From Flavobacterium sp. (GTDB taxonomy: Bacteria > Bacteroidota > Bacteroidia > Flavobacteriales > Flavobacteriaceae): DNA of 35,130 nucleotides. Below, one piece after another: positions 7,399-18,333 of this stretch. The notes under the pieces were generated by a model. That model saw only the letters and a program-made list of their open reading frames with translations. It was not told where the DNA came from and made no database searches. Each line of letters opens with the position of its first letter. Within the stretch, counting starts at the first letter, position 1. The position numbers and the translations under genes are program-made. The stretch lies in the NCBI RefSeq assembly GCF_025352425.1, contig NZ_JANXTI010000001.1:1-35130 (forward strand), in the 5' to 3' direction.

Positions 7399-9723
7399 TT
7401 GGCTTTTAACAGCAGTTACCCGGGTCCTTTTACCCAACCCAGCATTGATTTCGGTACGGGTACACCTGCGGTGCCTTTTGGTGATTACACTGTTAGCGTT
7501 ATCGATACGTGCGGCAAAACTACTACGACACAGTTTTCTGTAGTAGCCATTCCTCCTATGCCGACCATAATAGGGACCAACAACGGATGCTCCTCAAACA
7601 GTGGGAACATAGAGGCACGCATTCCCCTTTATATGATTGTGTCAGCAGTTGTTACAGTCGCTCCTGCAAGCTATCCCTTTACTTTGCCCCATAATGTAAC
7701 TGCTTCGTTAACCAGTGAAGGAGTTTTGATTTTAGACCCTATGCCTATTGGCGATTACACAATTGAGATTACTGATAATTGTGGTGACATCTTAAATCCG
7801 TTAACGGTTACCATTCCTGCATATATAAGTCAGGGAACCACTATTGAGGTACTTCCGGGTTGTGATATTGACCGTGCGACGGTAAGGATAAAAAGTGATA
7901 ACGGTCGGCTGACTTCGGTAAAAATTACTGCAGCTCCTGCAGGTTTTCCTTTTCCACTTCCTTATGATATTTCCAATAATATCATAAGCAGTGGCATATT
8001 ATACATGACAGGACTACCTACTGGGAATTATACTTTCAGCATTATCGATAACTGCGGCATTATTACAAATCAATCGGAAACAATTGAAGGTTATGCCATA
8101 ACAACCAATAACTTTTCGTTAACTGCCAATTGTGGTTCGTTTAATATTCCGCTCGATTTCGTAGATAATGTCAGCGCGGACGAAGCATTTGGACTTCAAA
8201 GATTATTGGACCCGGCCACGAACACCTGGGGAAATCCGGTAACGGGAGCAGTTTACACAGAAGGAACAAAAATAACCGAAACCAATTCTTATTTGCTCCA
8301 GAATAACGCAACCAATTTCAACCTTACATTCAACGGAGTGTTTAGGATAGTACATTATTTCCGTTCCTATAACAGTGGCAACGAAATCAACAGCGGAGTA
8401 GTAACCTCAGCAACCAAAAGCTGCATTGAGATCCTGTCACCTACACTCAGCTTTAATAATGCTTTGTCCATTAACGATATTTTACGTGTGCCCTGTTCCG
8501 AAAATGGTAATCTGGATGTTTTGTTGTTTACCAATGGAACTCCGCCGTTGCACTACAGGATTATCGAAAAAGACGGGCTTCCATTCACCCTTGATAATGG
8601 AACATCCGCGGTTTTCTTAGACATTGCACCGGGCATTTACAAATTTGAAGTAGAGGATAGTTGCGGAAATACTGTTAACCGCACGTTTGATGTTTCCGAT
8701 TTGGCTTCGCTGGTTACTATATTTCCTATGTGTGACCTGTTTAATTGTACTGCAACCATAACCGGAAATGAGACTTTTGATTTATCACAACAAAGTGTCG
8801 TTATACTTGGTGACCAATCACCGAGTGATTACACGTTGTCGTACTATACCTCTCAGGCGGATGTAGCTTCGAATACCAATCCGATAACGAACTTAACCAC
8901 CTACAGCCCCGCTGCTAATCCACAAACGATATATGTACGTCTTACGTTTAACCAATTACCCAATTGTTACGAGTCAGCTTCCTTTAATTTAATTACGGGA
9001 CAAACTCCCGGAATCAACCTGACACCTGAATATATTATCTGCGACAGCCAGCCTATAGTGTTGGATGCATCGTCAGGAAATTTGCCAATCACTACCTATT
9101 TGTGGTCAACAGGAGCAGCTACACCGTCAATTACAGTTAGTAATGTGGGAACAACTACCATAAGTGTAACGGCAACCAATATCTACGGTAGTTGCAATAA
9201 TGCTTCATTAGCCTGTACAAAATCCAAAGACATCGCTGTAACAATTGCCGTGTTACCTGAAATAGATCATATTGAGTTTGAAGACTGGACTGATAATGAG
9301 AATAGCATTACCGTGGTTACGACACAGCCCGGTGCTTTTGAATACTCGCTGGATGGTATTACCTTTCAAAACAGTCCAACTTTCACCGGGTTAAAACCAG
9401 GGTTATATACTGTTTTCGTTCGTGACATCAGTGGATGTAAAACCGTAATTGAAGAAATATAGCTGCTTACTTATCCGAAGTTCTTCACACCAAATGCTGA
9501 CGGTTATAACGATAAATGGTATGTAAAGAATTCGGAAAATGAACCTGAGCTAAACATCTATATTTTTGATCGTTACGGAAAGTTAATTACCAATATCCTT
9601 TCGAATACCCCCGGCTGGGATGGTACCCTAAACGGAAAATTATTGTTCGCTGACGATTACTGGTTTGTTGCACATAGGCAGGATGGTAGGATTTTGAGAG
9701 GGCACTTTGCGCTGAAGAGATAA
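7399..9723 (+). pseudogene. T9SS type B surface protein with SprB-like repeats, 5' truncated and interrupted by TAG
   Basis: A long frame (7399-9462) codes for repeated Ig-like units with the pattern GDYTVSVIDTCG / GDYTIEITDNCG / GNYTFSIIDNCG / GIYKFEVEDSCG, as in SprB-like adhesins. It stops at TAG 9460-9462. In the same frame immediately after the stop, 9463-9723 codes for a complete gliding-motility-type (T9SS type B) C-terminal domain: LTYPKFFTPNADGYNDKW, LNIYIFDRYGKLIT, GWDGTLNG, DDYWFV, then GHFALKR and TAA. One base change (TAG from a Tyr codon) therefore separates the protein from its export signal. At the 5' end a TGA lies at 7396-7398, and no signal peptide or ATG exists, so the N-terminus is lost as well. 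I regard it as a decaying gene. A sequencing error could explain the TAG but not the missing 5' end. Confidence 0.8.
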
Positions 9724-9735
9724 ACCCTCAAAAAA

Positions 9736-9902
9736 GTTTTTTCTTTTGCCTTGATGCAAAAGAAACAAAAAATCAAGGCTTTAAATCTTCGGCGGTCAAA
9801 TTATCTTTGAATCCTAAATGAAAAGAACTCGCTGCGCTCAAACAGCTTTTCCTTTTACGGATTCTTCAAATATTTGACACTCGCCTGCCAGATTCTAAGG
9901 AC
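9736..9902. repeat. Intergenic hairpin repeat region
   Basis: Two nested structures. First, TTTCTTTTGC (9740-9749) and GCAAAAGAAA (9756-9765) form a perfect 10-base inverted repeat around CTTGAT. Second, a long imperfect hairpin joins GGCGGTCAAATTATCTTTGAATCC-like bases (9791-9814) with their inverted counterpart at 9859-9884, with a loop containing AACTCGCTGCGCTCAAACAG. Such palindromic blocks are widespread between genes in Flavobacterium genomes (from memory, not checked here). No ORF is seen. Confidence 0.5.
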
Positions 9903-9934
9903 GTCCATCTTACATCTCACTTATTACTTCCAGT

Positions 9935-9966
9935 AAAAAAAAACTCCCCAGTGTTTTACTGAGGAG
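9935..9966 (-). terminator. Rho-independent terminator of the ABC-F gene
   Basis: In the minus-strand transcript CTCCTCAGT pairs with ACTGGGGAG (one G-U) around AAAAC, followed by nine T. It lies 14 bases past the stop at 9980. Confidence 0.85.
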
Positions 9967-9979
9967 CTTTCATGATATA

Positions 9980-11608
<1,629 letters not shown>

Positions 11609-11623
11609 TTATTAAATTTCGTG

Positions 11624-11631
11624 CAAAAGTA
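11624..11631 (-). promoter_or_regulatory. Putative -7 promoter element of the ABC-F gene
   Basis: The minus strand reads TACTTTTG, matching TAnnTTTG, 25 bases before the ATG at 11599. No convincing -33 TTG. Confidence 0.6.
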
Positions 11632-12037
11632 GTGAATAGTGTTTAGTTTTCAGTTGCACTAATGTGTTTTTTGAGAGACACATTTTATTGGTTTCTATTA
11701 TGTCAACCAACGATTACAAATTTAAAGTCGCTTAAAATGAGTTCTTTAACATATGTAAATAAACACTTGCTTTACACCTTAATGGCTCGTAGTAATTGTA
11801 TTATTAATAAAACCTCGTGGTGAATTACAACGAAAATTTTATACAGTTCAACGAGTAATTCTTTGAATATGGAAGATGTACTGCAAAGTCAATGAGGCTT
11901 TGGGATTGTCATCTCAATGATTTGTTAATGAACCTTTTATTTTCTAAAGAAAGAACAATAATTAACATTTTTTATTTAAAAAAGGACAGTTAAAAATTAG
12001 TTGTTTTTGAATACGAGTATTACATTCGCATCTGCAG

Positions 12038-12070
12038 TTCATCGATTGTTTTGTGTTTTTTATCGATGAA
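12038..12070 (+). promoter_or_regulatory. Inverted repeat in the leader of the metalloprotease gene
   Basis: TTCATCGAT (12038-12046) and ATCGATGAA (12062-12070) are perfect inverted 9-base arms around a 15-base T-rich loop, ending 46 bases before the start. It could be a leader hairpin or a protein binding site; nothing further can be said. Confidence 0.4.
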
Positions 12071-12116
12071 ATGTAAAAGCTCCCAAGTTTAAAACAATTA
12101 ACTTAACTAATGTCTT

Positions 12117-15100
12117 ATGAAAAGATTTGTCTCTCTTACCTTATTGGTAATCAGTAGCATGGCCATAGCGCAAAATGGAAATCCATTGTGGAGAAGTAAT
12201 ACCGCAACTTCTAAAGCAAAAACAGCAAGCGGTGTAATCTTACCCAAAAAAAACCTTTATGATTTAGACTTAAACGCATTACACAAAGCTTTGATGAACT
12301 CACCAAAGCGAATGTTTAATGCACAGAAGTCGAACACGTTAATTACCCTTCCGAATGCAGAAGGTACTTTTGAAGCATTCCGCGTGTCTGAAAATCCGGT
12401 TATGGATCCGGCATTGGCAGCAAGATATCCTGAAATTAAATCCTATGTTGCTGTAAGTGTTGAGAACCCAGGTACAAGAGTATACTTTAGTATTTCTCCG
12501 CTAGGATTCAAATCAATGACATTAAATCCGGGGAAACCAAGCGTATTTATAGAACCTGTTAGTACTGATATGAAAACGTATACCGTTTACAGCAAGTCAG
12601 ATTATAAGACCGCGCTGAGTACGATTGAATGCCGTGTTATTGATCAGGCTGTAAGCACAATTGATAATTCGGCATTTTTGCGTCCAAATGCGGATGATGC
12701 TAAACTCAGAACATTCAGGCTCGCTTTATCCTGTACGGGAGAATATACAACCTACTTCGGCGGTACCAAAGCATTAGCTTTGGCCGCAATGAATAATACC
12801 TTAACACGATGTAACGGAATATTTGAAACCGATTTTGGTGTGCGATTGGTTCTTATTGCTACGAACGATAACGTAATTTATACTAACGCTGCCACTGATC
12901 CTTATGCTGATGCGGCTAGTATGTCGAGTTGGAATTCACAGTTGCAGTCAAACCTGACCGCAGTAATTGGAGAAGCCAATTATGATATCGGACATTTATT
13001 AGGTGCAAGCGGTGGTGGCGGAAATGCAGGATGTATTGGTTGTGTATGTATAGATGGTCAAAAAGGCAGTGGTTATACATCGCCGTCGAGCGGTATTCCT
13101 TCAGGAGATAATTTTGACATTGATTATGTTGCGCATGAAATGGGACACCAATTGGGTGCCAATCATACCTATACTCACGTTACCGAATCAGGTACCGGTG
13201 CCCAAATGGAACCGGGAAGTGGTTCAACGATTATGAGTTATGCAGGAATAACGACCAAAGACATTCAGCGTCATTCTGATCCCTATTTCCATGCAATAAG
13301 TATTCAACAAGTAACCAATAACATCAAAGCGAAAACCTGTCCTACACTTACAAGTACCGGAAATGCCATTCCGTCGGTAAATGCCGGTCTGGATTATACC
13401 ATTCCAAAAGGGACACCTTTTATGCTTACAGGAACCGCTTCAGATGCTAATGGTGATATCCTAACGTATGATTGGGAGGAAATGGATTTAGGTTCAGCAA
13501 CTACAGCTACACCAACGGCTACAGCCACCTTAGGACCGATTTTCAGATCTTATCCACCAACTACATCACCTACACGCTATTTTCCCAGAATGGCAACGGT
13601 TTTAAGCGGTCTCACCACGACTGCGGGAACTGAAATTCCATGGGAAGTGCTACCAACAGTTGGACGCCCATTAAACTTTAGATTAACAGTTCGTGATAAC
13701 AGAGCAGGTGGCCCGGCAAATAATAGTGATGATGCAATTGTAACGGTTAACGAAACAGCCGGACCATTCACAGTTAGTATACCGAATACAGCTGTTAGTT
13801 ATTCCGGAGGAAGCACACAAAGCATTACCTGGAATGTCGCAGGTACTACGGCAAATGGTGTGAATTGCGCCAGTGTCGATATATTATTATCCACTGATGG
13901 CGGATTAACTTTTTCAACCACTTTAATTTCAGGAACAGCTAACGATGGATTTGAAAATGTAGTAATCCCAAATCTTGCCGGAACAGCAAACAGAATCATG
14001 GTTAAAGGTAATAATCATATCTTCTTTGATGTATCTGATACTAACTTTACTATTACAAATGGTACTGCTGTAGTGGACACAGTACCGCCGACGGTTATTA
14101 CTACACTAACAGCTTCCGGAACGACTGCGGTATCAACAAATCTTTCCTGGACACCAACCACGGATAATATTGGAGTAACAAGTTATGAAGTGTACCAAAA
14201 TGGCATATGGAAAGTTTCTACAACGTCAATTACACTCCATGTGACGGGACTACTGTCGGCTGTAACCTATAGCTATTATGTTATCGCCAAAGATGCCGCG
14301 GGGAATGTTTCTCCTACGAGTAATATTGCGAATGTAATAACACTTTCTGCCATTGATACCACAGCACCATCGACTACTACGCTTACCGCATTAGGAACTA
14401 CGACAACGTCAACGAACCTTTCCTGGGCGGCTGCTTCAGATAATGTAGGTGTTACAGGTTATAACGTTTATCAAAATGGTGCCTTAAGAGCATCGGTAAC
14501 GGGAACCACTTACACAGCTTCGGGATTATCAGCTTCCACCACCTATACCTTTTATGTGGTTGCCAGAGATGCCGCCGGAAATACTTCAGCTGCAAGTAAT
14601 ATTGCTAATGCAACAACTCTTTCGGCTGCTGATATCACAGCACCATCGGCTACTACACTTACCACATCAGGAACGACAACAACGTCAACCAATCTTTCCT
14701 GGGCGGCTGCTTCTGATAATGTAGGTGTTACAGGTTATAACATTTATCAAAATGGTGTCTTAAGAGCATCGGCAACGGGAACCAATTATACTGCTTCGGG
14801 ATTATCAGCTTCCACCGCCTATAACTTTTATGTAGTTGCCAGAGATGCCGCCGGAAATACTTCAGCTGCAAGTAATATTGCTAATGCAACAACACTCTCG
14901 GTTGGTGATACCACAGCACCATCGGCTACTACGCTTAACACATCGGGAACGACAACAACTTCAACCAATCTTTCCTGGGCGGCGGCTTCAGATAATGTAG
15001 CTGTTACAGGTTATAACATTTATCAAAATGGTGTCTTAAGAGCATCGGCAACGGGAACCACTTATACAGCTTCGGGATTATCAGCTTCCACTACTTACAC

Positions 15101-15872
15101 CTTTTATGTAGTTGCAAAAGACGCGGCAGGAAATACTTCGTCTGCAAGTAATACAGTAAGTGTAACCACTTTGACAACTGTTATGGCTTATTGTACATCA
15201 AATGGGATTGGCCGTGAATATATTAACGGAGTACAACTGGGTTCGATTGATAATGTCTCGGGAAATAATGGCGGTTATGGAAACTTTACTTCAATGTCTA
15301 CTAATTTAACTATTGGGACAAGCAATCAGGTTTTTATTACACCCGCTTCGACAAGTTCAATGTTTTCAGGAGCTTATCGCATTTGGATAGACTTTAATCA
15401 GGATGGGGATTTTTCAGATAGTGGTGAAGAGGTTCTAAGTCAATCTAAAACTAAAACAAGACAAATCAGCGGAAGCATTTTTGTTCCTACTACGGCTGCA
15501 CTCGGAGCTACAAGAATGAGAGTAAGTATGAAATATAATACTGCCCCAACGGCCTGTGAATCATTTTCTTATGGTGAAGTAGAAGACTATACCGTAGTGA
15601 TAACGACAACTCCGTCGAAAATGGACGAAGAAGAAGTTATTGCCAAAATGGATTTTAAATTATATCCAAATCCTGTGACTGGAGAGGTACTAAATATTTC
15701 ATCTTCTGACACGCTTACCGAGTTTAGGATTTTCGACATGATGGGAAAAGAGTTAATCAAAAATCATTTAGAAAATGAATCTGTCTATGTAGGTACACTC
15801 CCATCGGGAATCTATTTAATCGAAGTCACGGACGGATCATCAACAAAGTCAAAACGCTTTATTAAGCAATAA
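12117..15872 (+). CDS. Secreted reprolysin-like zinc metalloprotease with FN3 repeats, GEVED domain and T9SS type A signal
   Basis: 1251 residues. Signal peptide MKRFVSLTLLVISSMAIAQ. Pro-region to about residue 195, then a metzincin catalytic domain with HEMGHQLGANH at 340-350 (HExxHxxGxxH, zinc ligands and catalytic Glu) and a Met-turn in IMSYAG. An Ig-like region follows to about 650, then four fibronectin III units (about 654-1022), a GEVED domain (about 1024-1165, with RIWIDFNQDGDFSDSGEE and SYGEVEDYTV) and a T9SS type A C-terminal domain (LYPNPVTGEVLNI to KSKRFIKQ). It is exported to the surface or medium and degrades extracellular protein; the substrate is unknown. The last three FN3 units are nearly identical at DNA level. 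A terminator follows directly. Confidence 0.92.
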   Translation: MKRFVSLTLLVISSMAIAQNGNPLWRSNTATSKAKTASGVILPKKNLYDLDLNALHKALMNSPKRMFNAQKSNTLITLPNAEGTFEAFRVSENPVMDPALAARYPEIKSYVAVSVENPGTRVYFSISPLGFKSMTLNPGKPSVFIEPVSTDMKTYTVYSKSDYKTALSTIECRVIDQAVSTIDNSAFLRPNADDAKLRTFRLALSCTGEYTTYFGGTKALALAAMNNTLTRCNGIFETDFGVRLVLIATNDNVIYTNAATDPYADAASMSSWNSQLQSNLTAVIGEANYDIGHLLGASGGGGNAGCIGCVCIDGQKGSGYTSPSSGIPSGDNFDIDYVAHEMGHQLGANHTYTHVTESGTGAQMEPGSGSTIMSYAGITTKDIQRHSDPYFHAISIQQVTNNIKAKTCPTLTSTGNAIPSVNAGLDYTIPKGTPFMLTGTASDANGDILTYDWEEMDLGSATTATPTATATLGPIFRSYPPTTSPTRYFPRMATVLSGLTTTAGTEIPWEVLPTVGRPLNFRLTVRDNRAGGPANNSDDAIVTVNETAGPFTVSIPNTAVSYSGGSTQSITWNVAGTTANGVNCASVDILLSTDGGLTFSTTLISGTANDGFENVVIPNLAGTANRIMVKGNNHIFFDVSDTNFTITNGTAVVDTVPPTVITTLTASGTTAVSTNLSWTPTTDNIGVTSYEVYQNGIWKVSTTSITLHVTGLLSAVTYSYYVIAKDAAGNVSPTSNIANVITLSAIDTTAPSTTTLTALGTTTTSTNLSWAAASDNVGVTGYNVYQNGALRASVTGTTYTASGLSASTTYTFYVVARDAAGNTSAASNIANATTLSAADITAPSATTLTTSGTTTTSTNLSWAAASDNVGVTGYNIYQNGVLRASATGTNYTASGLSASTAYNFYVVARDAAGNTSAASNIANATTLSVGDTTAPSATTLNTSGTTTTSTNLSWAAASDNVAVTGYNIYQNGVLRASATGTTYTASGLSASTTYTFYVVAKDAAGNTSSASNTVSVTTLTTVMAYCTSNGIGREYINGVQLGSIDNVSGNNGGYGNFTSMSTNLTIGTSNQVFITPASTSSMFSGAYRIWIDFNQDGDFSDSGEEVLSQSKTKTRQISGSIFVPTTAALGATRMRVSMKYNTAPTACESFSYGEVEDYTVVITTTPSKMDEEEVIAKMDFKLYPNPVTGEVLNISSSDTLTEFRIFDMMGKELIKNHLENESVYVGTLPSGIYLIEVTDGSSTKSKRFIKQ
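14076..15183 (+). repeat. Four tandem FN3-coding repeats, last three nearly identical (276-base period)
   Basis: Units start near 14076, 14355, 14631 and 14907, i.e. spacings of 279, 276 and 276 bases (93, 92 and 92 codons). Each starts with a GAY AYC/ACC ACA GCA CCA-like block and contains TCCTGGGCGGCTGCTTC and GATGCCGCCGG. The first is diverged; units 2-4 differ at few positions. Confidence 0.85.
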
Positions 15873-15885
15873 GGCTAACTCATAT

Positions 15886-15916
15886 AAAAACCCTCGCTAT
15901 TAAGTGAGGGTTTTTT
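15886..15916 (+). terminator. Rho-independent terminator of the metalloprotease gene
   Basis: AACCCTCGCT pairs with AGTGAGGGTT (one G-U) around TATTA, followed by T6, 14 bases after the stop. Confidence 0.85.
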
Positions 15917-16031
15917 ATTCAATTTATTCAGCAATATCTTGGAAAAACATTGGATAATTAAACTGAAAGCAGCATATTTACCGCAGATTAACTTTAACGC
16001 TAGGTTAACAATAATATTAAAAGTATCAGGT

Positions 16032-16039
16032 TAATTTTG
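16032..16039 (+). promoter_or_regulatory. Putative -7 promoter element of the lipoprotein gene
   Basis: TAATTTTG matches TAnnTTTG and lies 18 bases before the ATG at 16058. It overlaps the TTG at 16037, so that TTG cannot be the start codon if this promoter is used. Confidence 0.5.
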
Positions 16040-16057
16040 TTTACCAGTTTCCAACGA

Positions 16058-17467
16058 ATGCACAAGTTTAGTAACATAAAAATTTTAGGTTTCATTATCC
16101 CGGTTTTTGTCCTTTTTAGTTCGTGTAAAAGCGAGTTCAAAGGCTGCGAATATGTGGCTTATTTTGGCGGTGAAGTCGTAAATCCGAATAACCCTTATGT
16201 TCTGTTCTGTAAAGACAATGAAGTGATTGATTCCTTAAAACTTGACGAAAATAATCGCTTTTTTACCCAATTTGACTCATTAGCTCCCGGGCTTTATTCC
16301 TTTAAACACGAACCCGAATACCAATATGTTTATTTTGATAAGAACGATAGTATCATGGTTCGCGTAAACTCAAAAGACTTTGATGAATCGATTGTTTTTT
16401 GCGGTCGTGGCGAAGAAAAAAATAATTTTCTCATGGAAATGTTTTTGAAAAATGAAAAGGACAAATACAAAATGTTTGAATACTTTGATGACAGTTTTGA
16501 AGACTTTTCCAAAGAAATAGATTCAACGTATTCAAAAGAAACCGTTTTTTACAACACGAAAAAACAGGAAATTAAATGGAGTGATGATTTTGATGTTTTT
16601 GCTAAGGCATCTTTGGACTTTGACTACTATTCAAAAAAAGAATTATATCCTTTGGTTCACAAAATAAGGACCGGAGAAGATATGATTGACCAATTGCCAG
16701 CAACTTATTACGATTACAGAAAGACAATCGATTTCAACAATGTAGCCCTTTCCAATTATGCTCCCTATGTGATGTACTTGTCGCATATGCTGAATAATAT
16801 GGGAACCATTAATTATCATAATCATTTTACTGAAAAGGATTTGGCGTTGAAAACCAACATCAACAAAATGACTATTGCCGATACGCTGATTAAAAATAAA
16901 ACAGTCAAAAACAACCTTCTCAACACTATTGCTTTTACGTATTTGCTCGAAGATCAGAACATGATTAATAATACTAAGTTTTTGGATACCTATAAAAAAC
17001 TTTCTACCGACAAGAGCAAAAAGAACGAAATAACAGCCATCTGCAATGCAATTCAAATGCTGAAAGTGGGTAATCAATTGCCCGAAGTGCCTTTAATTGA
17101 TACATCTGGCAAGTCTGTCACTTTATCCACTTTAACGAAACCAAATACGGTATTTTTCTTTTGGACTGAAAAAGCAAAGTCACATCTTGAAGCAGTTCAC
17201 GTCAAGGTCATGAAACTAAAAGCCAAGTTTCCACAATATAATTTTGTAGCTGTAAATATCAATGACAGTAAAGAAGATTGGAAGGAGACGCTTGAGGAAT
17301 ATAATTTCAAAGGAGTTACAGAAGTGCATTGTTCGGATTTCGAAACAATAAAAAATAAATGGGCCATTAACAAAATACACCGCACTATAATTCTTGATAA
17401 CAAAGGCAAAATCAAAAACGCGTTTGCCAATATATTCGATTCACAGTTTGAAGAAAATTTGAAGTAG
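16058..17467 (+). CDS. Lipoprotein with C-terminal thioredoxin-like (TlpA/redoxin) fold lacking cysteines
   Basis: 469 residues from the ATG at 16058. Lipoprotein signal: a hydrophobic stretch ending VFVLFSSC, lipid-attached Cys23, so it is periplasm- or surface-facing. The N-terminal 110 residues resemble the DUF4369-type beta domain often fused to redoxins in Bacteroidota; a helical middle follows, then a thioredoxin-like domain (about 340-469) beginning GNQLPEVPLIDTSGKSVTLS. The usual FWATWCxxC is replaced by FFFWTEKAKSHLEAVH, and the cis-Pro region reads INKIHRTIILD. No catalytic cysteine pair remains, so thiol oxidoreductase activity is unlikely and a binding role is more plausible. It has a promoter and a shared bidirectional terminator; it stands alone between the protease and the convergent transaldolase gene. 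Confidence 0.8.
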   Translation: MHKFSNIKILGFIIPVFVLFSSCKSEFKGCEYVAYFGGEVVNPNNPYVLFCKDNEVIDSLKLDENNRFFTQFDSLAPGLYSFKHEPEYQYVYFDKNDSIMVRVNSKDFDESIVFCGRGEEKNNFLMEMFLKNEKDKYKMFEYFDDSFEDFSKEIDSTYSKETVFYNTKKQEIKWSDDFDVFAKASLDFDYYSKKELYPLVHKIRTGEDMIDQLPATYYDYRKTIDFNNVALSNYAPYVMYLSHMLNNMGTINYHNHFTEKDLALKTNINKMTIADTLIKNKTVKNNLLNTIAFTYLLEDQNMINNTKFLDTYKKLSTDKSKKNEITAICNAIQMLKVGNQLPEVPLIDTSGKSVTLSTLTKPNTVFFFWTEKAKSHLEAVHVKVMKLKAKFPQYNFVAVNINDSKEDWKETLEEYNFKGVTEVHCSDFETIKNKWAINKIHRTIILDNKGKIKNAFANIFDSQFEENLK

Positions 17468-17485
17468 CTAACAGCTTTTAAAATA

Positions 17486-17518
17486 AAAATCCCGATTCTA
17501 ATTGAGTCGGGATTTTTT
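17486..17518 (+). terminator. Bidirectional terminator between convergent genes
   Basis: AAAATCCCGA and TCGGGATTTT form a stem around an 11-base loop with T6 on the plus strand and an A-run on the other side, so it can serve both 16058-17467 and the converging 17564-18220 gene. Confidence 0.85.
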
Positions 17519-17563
17519 ATATATATTAAAAATACTAATTTCTGATTGCTAAAAGCTAAATGC

Positions 17564-18220
17564 TTACTGATTCCCTTTAGCATAATCTGCAAGAAACTGC
17601 GCCAAACCAATATCGGTTAAAGGATGTTTTAATAATCCTAAAATTGAGGATAAAGGTCCGGTCATTACGTCGGCACCAATTTTGGCACAATTCACGACAT
17701 GCATGGTGTGACGAATCGATGCAGCCAAAATTTCCGTTTCAAAAGCGTAATTATCATAAATGTCACGGATTTCCTGAATCAATGCCAAGCCGTCTGTAGA
17801 ACAATCATCCAGTCTTCCTAAGAACGGCGACACATAGGTTGCTCCTGCTTTAGCAGCCAATAATGCCTGTCCGGCAGAAAACACCAAGGTTACATTTGTT
17901 TTAATTCCTTTATCTGAAAAATATTTACAAGCTTTTACACCTTCTTTGGTCATAGGAACTTTAACTACGATTTGCGGATGTAAATCAGCCAGCTCTTCCC
18001 CTTCTTTAACCATTCCCTCGTAGTCAACAGCATTAACTTCCGCACTTACATCACCATCAACAATGTTGCAGATATCAACGTAGTGTTTCAGGATATTGTT
18101 TTTTCCTGTAATTCCTTCTTTTGCCATCAACGAAGGGTTTGTTGTAACGCCATCAAGTACGCCAAGTGCCTGTGCTTCTCTAATGTCGTTTAGATTAGCC
18201 GTGTCAATAAAAAATTTCAT
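17564..18220 (-). CDS. fsa: Transaldolase / fructose-6-phosphate aldolase (TalC/Fsa family)
   Basis: 218 residues, the normal length of the small TalC/FSA subfamily. TIM-barrel class I aldolase; the Schiff-base Lys is Lys87 in [11 protein letters not shown], with GVTTNPSL near the N-terminus. At the two positions said to separate true fructose-6-phosphate aldolases from transaldolases (Gln59 and Tyr131 in E. coli FsaA), this protein has Glu61 (SAEVNA) and Phe133 (SPFLGRLDD), as in transaldolases such as TalB and Bacillus MipB/TalC. I therefore expect transaldolase activity in the non-oxidative pentose phosphate pathway rather than F6P aldolase. The putative promoter at 18334-18341 leaves a leader of more than 100 bases that contains a palindromic repeat. 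Confidence 0.9.
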   Translation of the reverse strand: MKFFIDTANLNDIREAQALGVLDGVTTNPSLMAKEGITGKNNILKHYVDICNIVDGDVSAEVNAVDYEGMVKEGEELADLHPQIVVKVPMTKEGVKACKYFSDKGIKTNVTLVFSAGQALLAAKAGATYVSPFLGRLDDCSTDGLALIQEIRDIYDNYAFETEILAASIRHTMHVVNCAKIGADVMTGPLSSILGLLKHPLTDIGLAQFLADYAKGNQ

Positions 18221-18251
18221 AAAATTATCTTTAAAAAGTTGTGTTCCAATT

Positions 18252-18329
18252 TTTTGGGCGTTCCGCTTCGTTCCTAGCGGCGGGTCATCGGCTGCACGCG
18301 GTGCTTGCCTCTACCCCTAACGCAAAACT
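18252..18329. repeat. Palindromic-ended intergenic repeat (GGGCGTTCC...CCCTAACGC type)
   Basis: Starts TTTTTTGGGCGTTCC, ends CCCTAACGCAAAA, so the ends are inverted (GCGTT / AACGC, TTTT / AAAA). GC-rich interior (CGGCGGGTCATCGGCTGCAC) quite unlike the surrounding AT-rich DNA. From memory, similar GGGCGTTCCC...CCCTAACGC blocks are scattered in Flavobacterium genomes; no coding content. Confidence 0.55.
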
Positions 18330-18333
18330 TGTG

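Noticed and set aside
16037..16057. TTG start seven codons upstream of the redoxin-like lipoprotein
   Set aside because: The TTG lies inside the putative TAATTTTG promoter box; the ATG at 16058 gives a clean lipoprotein signal.
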